Positions 16,604 through 25,536 of a stretch of 64,000 nt of DNA are shown here, piece by piece. Under the pieces are notes generated by a model. The model saw only the letters and a program-made list of their open reading frames with translations. It was not told the origin of the DNA and did no database searches. The stretch is from Bacterioplanoides sp. SCSIO 12839 (GTDB lineage Bacteria > Pseudomonadota > Gammaproteobacteria > Pseudomonadales > Oceanobacteraceae), in the NCBI RefSeq assembly GCF_024397975.1, contig NZ_CP073745.1, forward strand, positions 62,001 through 126,000. The letters run 5' to 3'. Position 1 is the first letter of the stretch; every line of letters begins with the position of its first letter. Made by a program: the position numbers and the translations under genes.

Positions 16604-17934
16604 AAGGATTTAAAGAAAACTTTAGAGTTGCGTTGCAGGTTATACGCCTGTTGTTTTTCCTGCGGCAGTGCGCTGACTTCACCGGCAACAAAACCTTGCT
16701 CAACAAACCAGTGTGCGGTGCGGGTGGTGAGCACAAACAATTGCTGGTAATGACGCTGACGTGCCTGCTGTTCAATCTGTTCCAATAAACGCTGGCCTCG
16801 ATTGCTGCCACGATAATCACTGTGCACCGCAACACACGCCAGTTCAGCTTGTTTATCGGAATAGGGGTAAAGTGCAGCACAAGCGGTGATTAAGCCATCG
16901 CGCTCGATAACATAAAAACGATGAATTTCGGTTTCTAATAATTCCCGTGAGCGACGGACTAATACACCCTGATCTTCCAACGGTTTTAATAACCCCAGAA
17001 TGCCCGCCACGTCGTCGATATTAGCCGCCCGAAGTTGATCGTAGGCTTCCTGACTGATCAGGGTGCCATTGCCTTCGCGGGTAAATAATTCCTGCAGCAA
17101 AGCGCCATCTTCGGCGTAACTTAATAACTGCGCCCGTGGTACACCTTGCTTCACCGCGTTAAGCGCCGCCGCCGCATGGCTGTGTGCTTCACCGGATAAC
17201 TCGGGCAAATATTGCTGTAATTGTGTACTGGTTAATTGCTGAATAATCTGACCTTGTTCGTTGATCAGGCCACTGTCGTTACCCAGAATTAATAATTTAT
17301 CGGCGCGCAAACTGATGGCTGCTTGTTGCGCCACATCTTCAACCGCGAGGTTAAACATTTCACCACTGGGGGAATAACCGGCGCAGGATAACAGCACAAT
17401 ATTATGCTGCTGTAATAATTCGCGGATTGCCTGATGTTCAACCCGGCGCACTTCGCCGGTGTGCTGAAAATCGACGCCGTCGATCACACCTTTGGGTTTA
17501 GCGGTCACAAAATTACCACTCACCACACGGATGCGTGAGCCATGCATCGGTGAGCCAGGAACGCCGACTGATAATAACGATTCAATATCTGCTTTCACCA
17601 TACCGACCGCTGCTTTAACTGCATTTAACGCTGCGCCATCGGTAATGCGAAACCCCTGATGGAAATCGCTTTTAATCGACAGAGTTTTTAAAACCGAATC
17701 AATTTGTGGCCGTGCACCATGCACCAACACCAGTTGCACACCCAGGCTGTTAAGCAGAGCGATATCCTGAATCACATTGGTGAAGTTTTCGTGGGCGATG
17801 GCATCGCCTTCAAACATGATGACGAAGGTTTTTCCACGGTGCGCATTAATATAGGGCGACGAATGGCGAAACCACTTAACGTAGTCGCTGTTATTTAATG
17901 GCGTTGTCGATGGTTCGTTGTGTTCGTCGTTCAT
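16600..17934 (-). CDS. argA: N-acetylglutamate synthase
   Basis: 444 residues, the usual ArgA length. An amino-acid-kinase-like domain (about 20-290) includes K-T-F-V-I-M-F-E-G-D-A and the V-H-G-A-R-P-Q region that binds arginine for feedback inhibition. It is followed by a GNAT acetyltransferase domain (about 300-440) with the acetyl-CoA loop R-G-S-N-R-G-Q-R. The enzyme acetylates glutamate with acetyl-CoA, the first step of arginine synthesis. It lies just downstream of argE on the same strand, and the next gene overlaps its stop by 4 bases. Confidence 0.96.
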   Translation of the reverse strand: MNDEHNEPSTTPLNNSDYVKWFRHSSPYINAHRGKTFVIMFEGDAIAHENFTNVIQDIALLNSLGVQLVLVHGARPQIDSVLKTLSIKSDFHQGFRITDGAALNAVKAAVGMVKADIESLLSVGVPGSPMHGSRIRVVSGNFVTAKPKGVIDGVDFQHTGEVRRVEHQAIRELLQQHNIVLLSCAGYSPSGEMFNLAVEDVAQQAAISLRADKLLILGNDSGLINEQGQIIQQLTSTQLQQYLPELSGEAHSHAAAALNAVKQGVPRAQLLSYAEDGALLQELFTREGNGTLISQEAYDQLRAANIDDVAGILGLLKPLEDQGVLVRRSRELLETEIHRFYVIERDGLITACAALYPYSDKQAELACVAVHSDYRGSNRGQRLLEQIEQQARQRHYQQLFVLTTRTAHWFVEQGFVAGEVSALPQEKQQAYNLQRNSKVFFKSL

Positions 17935-17973
17935 GATAATGATTTCAATAATATCGGTTATAGGCAGTTTATC

Positions 17974-18008
17974 ACTGAATTATTTAAAGGCGCTTTATTA
18001 TTCAAAGG
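17974..18008 (-). promoter_or_regulatory. Possible paired ARG boxes before argA
   Basis: On the minus strand, TTTGAATAATAAAG and, directly after, TTTAAATAATTCAG each resemble one half of the TGAATnnnnATTCA operator of ArgR. They lie in the 76-base gap between argE and argA. Matches are incomplete, so this is a weak call. Confidence 0.3.
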
Positions 18009-18010
18009 TC

Positions 18011-19204
18011 TTAGCTTAAACAAAACTCGTTAATTAACTGGGCAATTAAATTCACGCAAGGCTCAATCTGATCGTGCGCCAGGTATTCGTCTACCTGATG
18101 AGCCTGATCAATATTACCTGGCCCCAGTACCAGAGTTTCAATCCCGAGTTCCTGTAAAAATGGCGCTTCGGTGGCAAAGGCGACGGCTTCACTTTTTGCA
18201 GATGTTAAGCGTTCGCAGGCTTGCACAATGGCGCTCGACTCTGCTGTTTCAAATGGACTAACACCGGGGAATAGCGGTTCGACTTCTAACTCCACTTCGT
18301 GTGCTTGGGCGATCGGAGTTAAGCGGGTGCGAATTTCTTCGCGTAAGTCGTCGTTGCTCATACCCGGTAACGCGCGTAAATCAAACGCCAGTTCGCAGTT
18401 GCCACAAATACGATTGGGGTTATCGCCGCCATGAATACAGCCCAAATTCATGGTGGGGCTTTGTACGGCAAAGTGAGCATTCTGAAAATTAGCGGCCAGG
18501 TCTTTGCGGATAGTCATCAGTTCGCCCATTACCGAGTGCATGGCATCCATGGCGCTGATGCCCAAAGCCGGATTGGAGGAATGGCCAGCTCGACCGGTCA
18601 CGCGCACATTCTCCATCATAATGCCTTTGTGCATACGAATCGGGCGTAAGCTGGTGGGTTCGCCCACTACGGCGTAGCGTTTTTTGGTGCCCGCCGCTTT
18701 TCCCATCTTCAGGGCGTTCTGCTGTGCTAAGGCTCTTGCGCCCGACATCGAGCTTTCTTCATCCGCGGTCGCCAGCACAATCAGCGGTTGTTTAAACTCG
18801 GCATCACGGAATTGTTCGACGGCATCCAGCACCAGCGCAAAAAAACCTTTCATATCGCAGGTGCCTAACCCATAAAAGCGGTTATCACGCTCGGTTAGGG
18901 TGAAAGGGTCAGATTGCCACTTCTCTGGGTTGCAAGGCACGGTATCGGTATGGCCGCTTAATACCAGGCCACCGCCCTGGCCGTTGTCTTCGCCCAGTGT
19001 CGCCACCAGATTGGCTTTGCCTGGTTGGTTTTCTACCGGCAGGATTTGTACCCGAAAATCCAGATCTTCCAGCCAGGTGGCTAAGCTATTAATCACCGCC
19101 ATATTGCTCTGATCGTACTCCGGCAAGACCGAACTGATGCTGTTATGGCCAATCAGGGTACTGAATTTTTCAACCGTTCCGGGAAGACGGAATTGTGCTG
19201 CCAC
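18011..19204 (-). CDS. argE: Acetylornithine deacetylase
   Basis: 397 residues of the M20 metallopeptidase family. Metal-site motifs are all present: S-G-H-T-D-T-V-P near 85 (His and Asp), G-T-C-D-M-K-G-F near 116 (bridging Asp) and A-D-E-E-S-S near 150 (catalytic Glu and ligand). A dimerisation domain lies between about 190 and 300. The enzyme removes acetate from N-acetylornithine to give ornithine. Its pairing with argA suggests the linear acetyl-ornithine route, although argJ could exist elsewhere. Repeat copy B lies just upstream. Confidence 0.94.
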   Translation of the reverse strand: MAAQFRLPGTVEKFSTLIGHNSISSVLPEYDQSNMAVINSLATWLEDLDFRVQILPVENQPGKANLVATLGEDNGQGGGLVLSGHTDTVPCNPEKWQSDPFTLTERDNRFYGLGTCDMKGFFALVLDAVEQFRDAEFKQPLIVLATADEESSMSGARALAQQNALKMGKAAGTKKRYAVVGEPTSLRPIRMHKGIMMENVRVTGRAGHSSNPALGISAMDAMHSVMGELMTIRKDLAANFQNAHFAVQSPTMNLGCIHGGDNPNRICGNCELAFDLRALPGMSNDDLREEIRTRLTPIAQAHEVELEVEPLFPGVSPFETAESSAIVQACERLTSAKSEAVAFATEAPFLQELGIETLVLGPGNIDQAHQVDEYLAHDQIEPCVNLIAQLINEFCLS

Positions 19205-19232
19205 GATTTATTTCCTTTATGTTCTGAAACCG

Positions 19233-19345
19233 AGTTCAACTCAGGGGAAATTTTTCAGCCGCCGCCCCGAAGGCACATCCATGTGCCTGCCGGGCTACCG
19301 CGACGTCCTGTCGCTGCTATTGAAAAACATCTCCTGAGCCGAACT
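19233..19345. repeat. Nested palindromic intergenic repeat, copy B
   Basis: The outer arms 19233-19257 and 19321-19345 pair at 20 of 25 positions. Inside are two small hairpins, AGGCACATCCATGTGCCT (19271-19288) and GCGAC-GTCCT-GTCGC (19300-19314). The ACATCC core and the nested layout match copies A and C. It lies between the divergent argE and triphosphatase genes, in the argE promoter region. Confidence 0.75.
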
Positions 19346-19426
19346 TGCCACCTGAATATCAGGCTTACTTAAAAATCTCGACAATACTTTCTTGCGAATC
19401 TTGCTATCGCCTATAACAATACCGCC

Positions 19427-20890
19427 ATGACTACAGAAATCGAACTAAAACTGCGGCTCAGCCCGCAGAATCTTAATGACCCGAGCCATGCTCTGGTGAA
19501 TTTCCTTAACCAGTACGCTGAGCCTGACGGTGAAAAGTTGCTGCAAAATCACTATTACGACAGTGATGATGCGGCATTAGCCAGCGCCAAAGCCGCGCTA
19601 CGTATTCGCCAGAAAGGAGATCATTTTGAGCAAACGCTGAAAACTGCGGGTTCTTCCAACGGCGGCCTACATCAGCGCCGCGAGTGGAACTGGCCACTGG
19701 AAAGCAATGCCCTGAATGCCGACGTACTGGCTGATGACGAAGTACAACAGCACTGGCCGCAAAACCTCAATATTGAGCAACTGCAACCCGTGTTTGCGAC
19801 TCACTTTCAACGTCGGGCCTGGCGCTGGACGCTGGAGACTGATGGTAAAACCACCACGGCAGAGGTGGTGATTGATCAGGGCGAGATTCGCAGCGGTGAT
19901 AAAACCCAGCCATTGTGTGAACTGGAGTTAGAACTGCTGGACGGTGATGCGACAGGCTTATGGGCGATGGCACAACAACTACTGCCACACACGCCGTTAT
20001 GGATCAGTGATATCAGCAAAGCCGAGCGTGGTTATGGCCTTTCCGGTATTGGTGTTCGCTGGGCCGATAACAGCGCTTCTTTCAATGAAACCATGCCGTT
20101 AGCTCAGGCCGTTCCATTATGGCTGCAACATCATTTGGTGTTGTTTAAACGTACGCTGGAAAAAGCTTTGTGGGAGGACGACTCTCAAGCATCGCTGGAA
20201 TGCTGGCAGCATTGGTTAGCACTGCGCCACCTGCCGCAGTGGTGCGGCAAAATCATCAAGCGCAAAGACACCAAAGAACTGCGTCAGGCACTGGATCAGT
20301 TACAGCCCGGTTTAGAAACCTTGTCGGCGTTAACCACTGCCCAACGCTTCTTTAATGATGCAGGACTGCGCTCGCGCTGGCTGGAGTGCGCTCAACAACT
20401 GCGTGACAGTGCTGAGTTAGCTCAGGCGCTGCTGGCGATTGCTCACTGGAGTTACGACCAATTACCACGCTTGCAGCAAATGGCAGGCGAAGCGGGTGCA
20501 GGTGATGAGGCGCATGTGGGTGTTAAAGCCGGAGTCAGCGGTGAAACCTTAAGCCACTACTTCCATCGCAGCTGGAAAGAAGCGCAGCAAACACTCGCAG
20601 CGCCTCACGAGAGCTGGCATCTGAACCAATGGGCCGATCTGCAATCTCAGGTAGCGCGCCTGCAACATCTGCATCTGCTGCGCCATGTGTTAGTGGGTGA
20701 CGTGGTTGATTCGGCGCATCAGCACCAACACCAACGCGAGCGCCGCCTGTTATCTGATATTGTGAATGGTCAGACTCTGGTGCAAAACGCGGCTGAAACA
20801 CTGAGCGACGAGCAGCAGTTGCAACTGCACGAAGAACTGCCTTACGAACTGTGGGGTCGTTGGCTGGAATTCAGCAACGCGGTACGTTAA
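19427..20890 (+). CDS. ygiF: CYTH-CHAD inorganic triphosphatase
   Basis: 487 residues. The N-terminal CYTH domain (about 1-205) begins with the metal-binding E4-x-E6-x-K8 signature (T-E-I-E-L-K) and has the matching R-I-R, R-R-E-W and E-L-E-L-E strands of the tunnel fold. The C-terminal CHAD domain (about 215-480) is helical and rich in conserved His and Lys, and is known to bind polyphosphate. E. coli YgiF hydrolyses inorganic triphosphate. The gap to the next gene is 28 bases, so it may be co-transcribed with the ATPase downstream. Confidence 0.92.
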   Translation: MTTEIELKLRLSPQNLNDPSHALVNFLNQYAEPDGEKLLQNHYYDSDDAALASAKAALRIRQKGDHFEQTLKTAGSSNGGLHQRREWNWPLESNALNADVLADDEVQQHWPQNLNIEQLQPVFATHFQRRAWRWTLETDGKTTTAEVVIDQGEIRSGDKTQPLCELELELLDGDATGLWAMAQQLLPHTPLWISDISKAERGYGLSGIGVRWADNSASFNETMPLAQAVPLWLQHHLVLFKRTLEKALWEDDSQASLECWQHWLALRHLPQWCGKIIKRKDTKELRQALDQLQPGLETLSALTTAQRFFNDAGLRSRWLECAQQLRDSAELAQALLAIAHWSYDQLPRLQQMAGEAGAGDEAHVGVKAGVSGETLSHYFHRSWKEAQQTLAAPHESWHLNQWADLQSQVARLQHLHLLRHVLVGDVVDSAHQHQHQRERRLLSDIVNGQTLVQNAAETLSDEQQLQLHEELPYELWGRWLEFSNAVR

Positions 20891-20918
20891 ACCACTTTGA
20901 TCACTGAGGAACCTATAT

Positions 20919-22685
20919 ATGATGCAGTCACAGGCTGAACGCCACCTGGCTTTAACGACCTTGCTGGAAGAGTTACGTCGGGATGAGGTGTTGTCTGATG
21001 ACGAGTATCAGAGTGGCCTCAGTATCCGCCGCAATCAGGGTGAGGAAAACTTACATCCGCTCACTCTGATTGCCCGTCAGAATTTCACTAACGCCAAAAC
21101 CGGCAAAGCGTTAACCGAAGACGCTTTGATTCAATGGCTGGCGGCCCAGAATAATCTGGAAAGCTACAACATTGACCCGCTGGAAATTGATGTCGGTTCC
21201 GTTACGGCGCAGATGTCGTACGCCTTTTCTGAGCGGCATAAAATTCTGGCGGTAAAAGTCAGCAAAGATGAAGTCACGGTTGCGACGGCTGAGCCGTTTA
21301 TAACAGGTTGGATTCAGGATCTGGAACACACCACTCGGCGTTTGGTGAAGCGTGTACTGACATCGCCGGCTGATATTGAACGCTTTAGGGTGGAGTTTTA
21401 TCAGCTCGCCAACTCCGTGAACCGCGCTGGACAGGCCCACGGCGGCATCAGCTCGGTACAAAATCTGGAGTCGATGCTGGAACTGGGCAAAGCTCAGGCA
21501 CCGGAAGCCAATGACGAACACATCATCAATATTGTGGATTGGCTGCTGCAATACGCATTTGATCAGCGCGCCAGTGATATTCATATTGAACCACGCCGTG
21601 AAGTCGGCCATGTGCGTTTTCGCATTGATGGCGTGCTGCACAATGTGTACGAATTTCCGGCTCAGGTTTCCCAAGCGGTGGTGGCGCGGATTAAATCGTT
21701 AGGGCGAATGAACATCGCCGAAAAGCGCCGCCCACAAGACAGTCGCTTAAAAACCAAAACCCCCGCCGGCGAAGAAGTGGAATTACGTTTATCCACCTTG
21801 CCTACCGCCTTTGGTGAAAAGATGGTGATGCGGGTATTTGACCCATCGGTATTGGTGCGCAGCTTTTCCGACCTTGGCTTCAGCAAAGAAGACAAACGCC
21901 GCTGGGATCAGATGACCACCAACAACCACGGCATTGTGTTTGTGACAGGACCAACCGGGTCGGGCAAAACCACCACCCTATACACCACCTTAAAAACGCT
22001 GGCGACGCCGGAAGTGAACGTCTCTACCATCGAAGACCCAATCGAAATGGTCGAAGGCTCGTTTAACCAGATGCAGGTGAATCCGGCGATTGATCTGGCC
22101 TTTGCGGATGGTGTTAAGGCGCTGTTACGGCAAGACCCGGATATCATTATGGTGGGTGAGGTGCGGGATCTGGAAACCGCCGAAATTGCGGTGCAAGCCG
22201 CCTTGACCGGCCACCTGGTGTTATCGACCTTGCACACCAATGATGCACCATCGGCATTCACCCGGTTGCAGGAACTGGGCTTGCCCGCGTACCTGATTAA
22301 ATCGTCGGTGTTAGGGGTGATGGCCCAACGCCTGGTGCGTACCTTATGCCCACACTGCAAAGAACCACACGCGGTGGATGAAAAAGACTGGAAACAGCTC
22401 ACCGCGCCTTGGTTGGTGAAAACGCCAGAAAAAATCTATCGCGCCAATGGCTGTTTAGAATGTCGCGGCACTGGGTTTTTAGGACGAATGGGCATTTACG
22501 AAGTGATGCCCATGACCTCCACATTAGAAAACCTGATTGACGACACCACCGACCACGGCAAGTTGCGCCAAGCCGCAATGAAAGAAGGCATGCACAGTTT
22601 ACGTTTGAGTGGCGCGCATAAAGTGGCGGCAGGGTTAACGACAATATCGGAAGTTTTAAGAGTCGCGCCGCTGTCAAAAATGTAG
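20919..22685 (+). CDS. Orphan GspE/PilB-family secretion ATPase
   Basis: 588 residues. An N-terminal GspE/PilB N1-type domain (about 50-165) is followed by the hexameric ATPase core with Walker A G-P-T-G-S-G-K-T at 344-351, Asp box and Walker B (D-P-D-I-I-M-V-G-E near 405), His box (L-H-T-N-D near 442) and a four-cysteine zinc site at 477/480 and 512/515. Such ATPases drive type II secretion or type IV pilus assembly. No other secretion or pilus gene is next to it, so it is a stand-alone copy that may serve a system encoded elsewhere. Confidence 0.92.
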   Translation: MMQSQAERHLALTTLLEELRRDEVLSDDEYQSGLSIRRNQGEENLHPLTLIARQNFTNAKTGKALTEDALIQWLAAQNNLESYNIDPLEIDVGSVTAQMSYAFSERHKILAVKVSKDEVTVATAEPFITGWIQDLEHTTRRLVKRVLTSPADIERFRVEFYQLANSVNRAGQAHGGISSVQNLESMLELGKAQAPEANDEHIINIVDWLLQYAFDQRASDIHIEPRREVGHVRFRIDGVLHNVYEFPAQVSQAVVARIKSLGRMNIAEKRRPQDSRLKTKTPAGEEVELRLSTLPTAFGEKMVMRVFDPSVLVRSFSDLGFSKEDKRRWDQMTTNNHGIVFVTGPTGSGKTTTLYTTLKTLATPEVNVSTIEDPIEMVEGSFNQMQVNPAIDLAFADGVKALLRQDPDIIMVGEVRDLETAEIAVQAALTGHLVLSTLHTNDAPSAFTRLQELGLPAYLIKSSVLGVMAQRLVRTLCPHCKEPHAVDEKDWKQLTAPWLVKTPEKIYRANGCLECRGTGFLGRMGIYEVMPMTSTLENLIDDTTDHGKLRQAAMKEGMHSLRLSGAHKVAAGLTTISEVLRVAPLSKM

Positions 22686-22827
22686 GCAGATCAACGAAGT
22701 AGAACGGAGCAAAGCGTTAAATCGAGTTAAAAAATTAACAAAATTGGCGTTTGTTCATCGTTTCGCAAGCAAACACCAGCTAAACTTCCTCTGGTATTAC
22801 AACAATAATTTCTGAATAACGAGGCAC

Positions 22828-23349
22828 TTGGTACTCAAGGTGGATAAAACACAGGAAGACGCGGCACAGCCGCCAGCGATTATTGATCTGGAAGCATCCG
22901 GTTTTGGTCGCGGCAGTTATCCAATCGAAGTGGGCTTTGCACTGGAAGATCGTCAGGTGCACAGCTTTCTGATTCGTCCTGCCCAGAGCTGGACCCACTG
23001 GAGTGAAGAAGCTGAGAAAATTCATGGCATCTCACGTGCGCAATTGCAGGAGCATGGTTTAAACCCGCGTGAAATTGCACTCAAAATGAATGAGCTGCTG
23101 GCTGGCAAAACCCTGTATTCGGATGCCTGGAGTTTTGACTCTTCGTGGATTGGCCGTTTATTTGATGAAGCAGAACTTATTCAGCGCTTCCGCATCGAAA
23201 CGGTGAATAAGCTGCTTAACGAAGCGCAAATGGAAGCCTGGCATGACACCAAGCAACACCTCTGGGATGAATTAAATGTTGGCCGCCATCGGGCCGCCAA
23301 TGATGTGAAAGTCTTACAGGAAACGTTTTTACGAGTGACTCAGTCATAA
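22828..23349 (+). CDS. DnaQ-like DEDDh 3'-5' exonuclease family protein
   Basis: 173 residues. The DEDDh motifs are visible: I-D-L-E-A-S-G-F at the start (first Asp and Glu), S-D-A-W-S-F-D in the middle (Exo II), and H-R-A-A-N-D-V near the end (Exo III His and Asp). It is a short single-domain exonuclease of the RNase T/DnaQ type and could act on RNA or DNA ends. The start is uncertain: TTG at 22828 or GTG at 22840; neither has an ideal ribosome site. Confidence 0.85.
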   Translation: MVLKVDKTQEDAAQPPAIIDLEASGFGRGSYPIEVGFALEDRQVHSFLIRPAQSWTHWSEEAEKIHGISRAQLQEHGLNPREIALKMNELLAGKTLYSDAWSFDSSWIGRLFDEAELIQRFRIETVNKLLNEAQMEAWHDTKQHLWDELNVGRHRAANDVKVLQETFLRVTQS

Positions 23350-23365
23350 GCACTTAAAATATTGC

Positions 23366-23395
23366 GAAAGCATCGGCGCGACGTACGATGCTTTC
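23366..23395. terminator. Stem-loop between convergent genes
   Basis: A perfect 10-bp stem, GAAAGCATCG (23366-23375) and CGATGCTTTC (23386-23395), lies between the exonuclease stop and the DUF5666 gene and overlaps the latter's stop codon. U-rich tails are weak on both sides. Confidence 0.5.
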
Positions 23396-24578
23396 AGTAG
23401 TCTTCCGGATAATCCGTATCCGGAAAATAATCACCTTCATATTCCAGTTCGTATAAGCCTTCAACGTCCAGTTCGTCGTGCTCAAAATCATCGAGCCAGA
23501 ATTCACCTTCATCATCAAAGCCAATGTGAATACTGTCGTCGAACTCCATATCATCCAGGAGGTCGGGCAAATCGACTTCGAAACCTTCCAGATAAAACTC
23601 CGCATCCTCCATCGGGAAACCTTCCAGCCAGAACTCATCCGCTAATTCCAGCAGGCGGGAGAGAGGCATGGGTTGCCAGTCGTTAACGATAAACTGATCG
23701 TCCAGTAGCTCACCTTGCATGCTGATTGGCTGGTTCAGGTCGGGTGTGGAATCAGGGAATGTAAGCGCCTGGTCCCCTAATACATAGCTGCCTTCCAACG
23801 CCGATATTGGCCCGGCGAGCAGAGCCGTACGTTGTTCTGTGGTGCGGATCAGGCTGGCGCGAATGCTTTGATCGGGTGCGCGTAACCCACTGATCACTAA
23901 CCATTGATCAACTTGCAGCTGTTCTGGTGCTAACAGTGTTTGCTGATTCAGAATGCGCGTTTGTTTATCGACAATAATGCGCTGACCCAAAATCTGCAGC
24001 TCGGTTTTATCGCTACTGATGCGCTGAATCGATGTCAGCGGCCCCGTGACATTATTAACCGAATGCACTTCCAGCGCCTGATAGTCGTCACCGTATTCGT
24101 CAGCCAATACTGCAACGACCTGACCCAGGCGAATATCACCGCGTTGGCTGTGTTCACCGTCACGGAAGTAACGCGTCTCGTCCGGTAGCAGGATGTGGCG
24201 ATCATTCACCCAAATACTGCCAAAAGCGCTGACGCTGCCAACGATGGTGGTGTGTTTGGGTTTTTGTCCGGTGCCACCCAGGCCATTTTCAAGCGGTTGG
24301 CTACGTTGCTGATTCACCGGGCTGCCAGTACCGCCCAAACCATTACGCGCGTGTTTGCCGGAACCACCGAGACCATTTTCTGGATGAGAAAAAACAGGTT
24401 TGCCGGTGCCGCCCAGGCCATTTTCTGGCGTTGAGTTGAGGTATTCAAGGGCGCCGCGGTATTCAATGTTTGCCGAGCGAGAGGATTCCAGTGAGCGCCA
24501 GTTAGGCGGTGATGATGTACTGCAGGCAATCAGCAGGCAGCATAGTAGTCCGCTGGCGAATCTAGTGACTCGGCGCAT
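23394..24578 (-). CDS. DUF5666-type lipoprotein with N-G-L-G-G-T-G repeats
   Basis: 394 residues from the ATG at 24578; a longer frame to 24644 overlaps the upstream gene more and lacks a signal at its start. The signal peptide ends in lipobox L-I-A-C. Residues about 45-110 carry four near-copies of N-G-L-G-G-(T/S)-G. The central region has repeated small beta domains (V-G-S-V-S-A-F-G-S-I-W-V near 120) typical of DUF5666. The last 90 residues are extremely acidic and aromatic (many D, E, F, Y, L-E-G-F repeats). The start overlaps the end of the DUF6502 gene by 17 bases, so the two are co-translated. Function unknown; an envelope location is predicted. Confidence 0.83.
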   Translation of the reverse strand: MRRVTRFASGLLCCLLIACSTSSPPNWRSLESSRSANIEYRGALEYLNSTPENGLGGTGKPVFSHPENGLGGSGKHARNGLGGTGSPVNQQRSQPLENGLGGTGQKPKHTTIVGSVSAFGSIWVNDRHILLPDETRYFRDGEHSQRGDIRLGQVVAVLADEYGDDYQALEVHSVNNVTGPLTSIQRISSDKTELQILGQRIIVDKQTRILNQQTLLAPEQLQVDQWLVISGLRAPDQSIRASLIRTTEQRTALLAGPISALEGSYVLGDQALTFPDSTPDLNQPISMQGELLDDQFIVNDWQPMPLSRLLELADEFWLEGFPMEDAEFYLEGFEVDLPDLLDDMEFDDSIHIGFDDEGEFWLDDFEHDELDVEGLYELEYEGDYFPDTDYPEDY

Positions 24579-25410
24579 TGTCCTGCTCCTCGTCGAACAC
24601 ATAGATGCCAATGTTGATTCGCTGTTGATGATTTTCTGCGGCATCTTGCTGCTTCAGCTCCAGAGCGCGCTGATTTAAACGCGTGAGCATTGCCATGCCT
24701 TCATCGGCGGCCAACTGTTTTAACTCGGCGACAGATGCTTCCGATAAGCCATCGTAATACAAACAACGTTCAAATTTAGGTGGCTGTTCTGACAGGTTAT
24801 GACTGATGGTGGCAATATGGTCAGACAGGTTCATACCCAGAAAAAAGGCTTTCTCTTCGATTCCCTGTTGCGGCACAAATGCGCTGTCTGACAAGCGCAA
24901 AAAAAGCTCATTGTTTTGCTCGAAGGTCTCGGCAATACCAAGGCGCAACCATTCATCCAATACCACCCGCGCACGAATGTCTTTTTTGGCGACCTGCTCA
25001 ACCAGGCTCTCAAAGCTGGGGGAATCGCTCTGCCGCTTAAAAGGCAAAGGCATGGGTTGGTGTGCTGCATCGCCATAGTGTGCCATCCAATAAGCGGCAA
25101 TCTGCACTCCGAGGCTGACCGATTCTGGAGGCGTTTGTGCGTCATCAACCGGTGCCCGTAAACGTTTGATGTCTTTACGGTGGATGCCGGTTAACAGGCT
25201 TAAGCGGGTATCCGTCTGAGGCTTATCCGCCAGTGGGAAGTCACGCTCAGCCACCTCCACCATGGCTTTTTTCAGCCACTCCTGAATCACCGGGTAAGTG
25301 ATTTGAAACGACAATAAGAGTTTCACCAACGGCTTTAATAGGCGCTGTACTGCCTGGTTGAGGGCGTTGGGAGCCGGGCTTTGGCTATTGGATAGGTCGC
25401 GGTTTTTCAT
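24562..25410 (-). CDS. DUF6502 family protein, possibly DNA-binding
   Basis: 282 residues from the ATG at 25410. The N-terminal half has the family pattern: a helical segment (Q-I-T-Y-P-V-I-Q-E-W-L) and, around residue 75, a helix-turn-helix-like L-T-G-I-H-R-K-D-I-K-R-L. The C-terminal half is helical and ends acidic. No signal peptide, so cytoplasmic. It is followed with a 17-base overlap by the DUF5666 lipoprotein gene. Three palindromes upstream could be its own operator. Family function is not established; a regulatory role is my inference. Confidence 0.8.
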   Translation of the reverse strand: MKNRDLSNSQSPAPNALNQAVQRLLKPLVKLLLSFQITYPVIQEWLKKAMVEVAERDFPLADKPQTDTRLSLLTGIHRKDIKRLRAPVDDAQTPPESVSLGVQIAAYWMAHYGDAAHQPMPLPFKRQSDSPSFESLVEQVAKKDIRARVVLDEWLRLGIAETFEQNNELFLRLSDSAFVPQQGIEEKAFFLGMNLSDHIATISHNLSEQPPKFERCLYYDGLSEASVAELKQLAADEGMAMLTRLNQRALELKQQDAAENHQQRINIGIYVFDEEQDNAPSH

Positions 25411-25431
25411 ATTCCAAGCATACTTCAGTGA

Positions 25432-25516
25432 GGGACTTTTTCCCACTTTGTTTGATTTTTCTTTGACAAGGGAAAAATTCCCACGTAATTTTAATTGCGT
25501 AGAGGGAAAATTTTCC
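25432..25516. promoter_or_regulatory. Three operator-like palindromes in a divergent promoter region
   Basis: GGGACTTTTTCCC (25432-25444), GGGAAAAATTCCC (25470-25482) and GGGAAAATTTTCC (25504-25516) share the form GGGAn(5-7)TCCc and are spaced 38 and 34 bases apart. They fill the gap between the DUF6502 start (25410, minus strand) and the protease start (25537, plus strand). Regulator unknown. Confidence 0.5.
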
Positions 25517-25536
25517 ACGCAAAAAAGGTTGTCATT

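Noticed and set aside
21111-21674. Long antisense frame (187 codons) inside the GspE-like gene
   Set aside because: It mirrors codon bias of the real gene, has no ribosome site and no domain; treated as a shadow frame.
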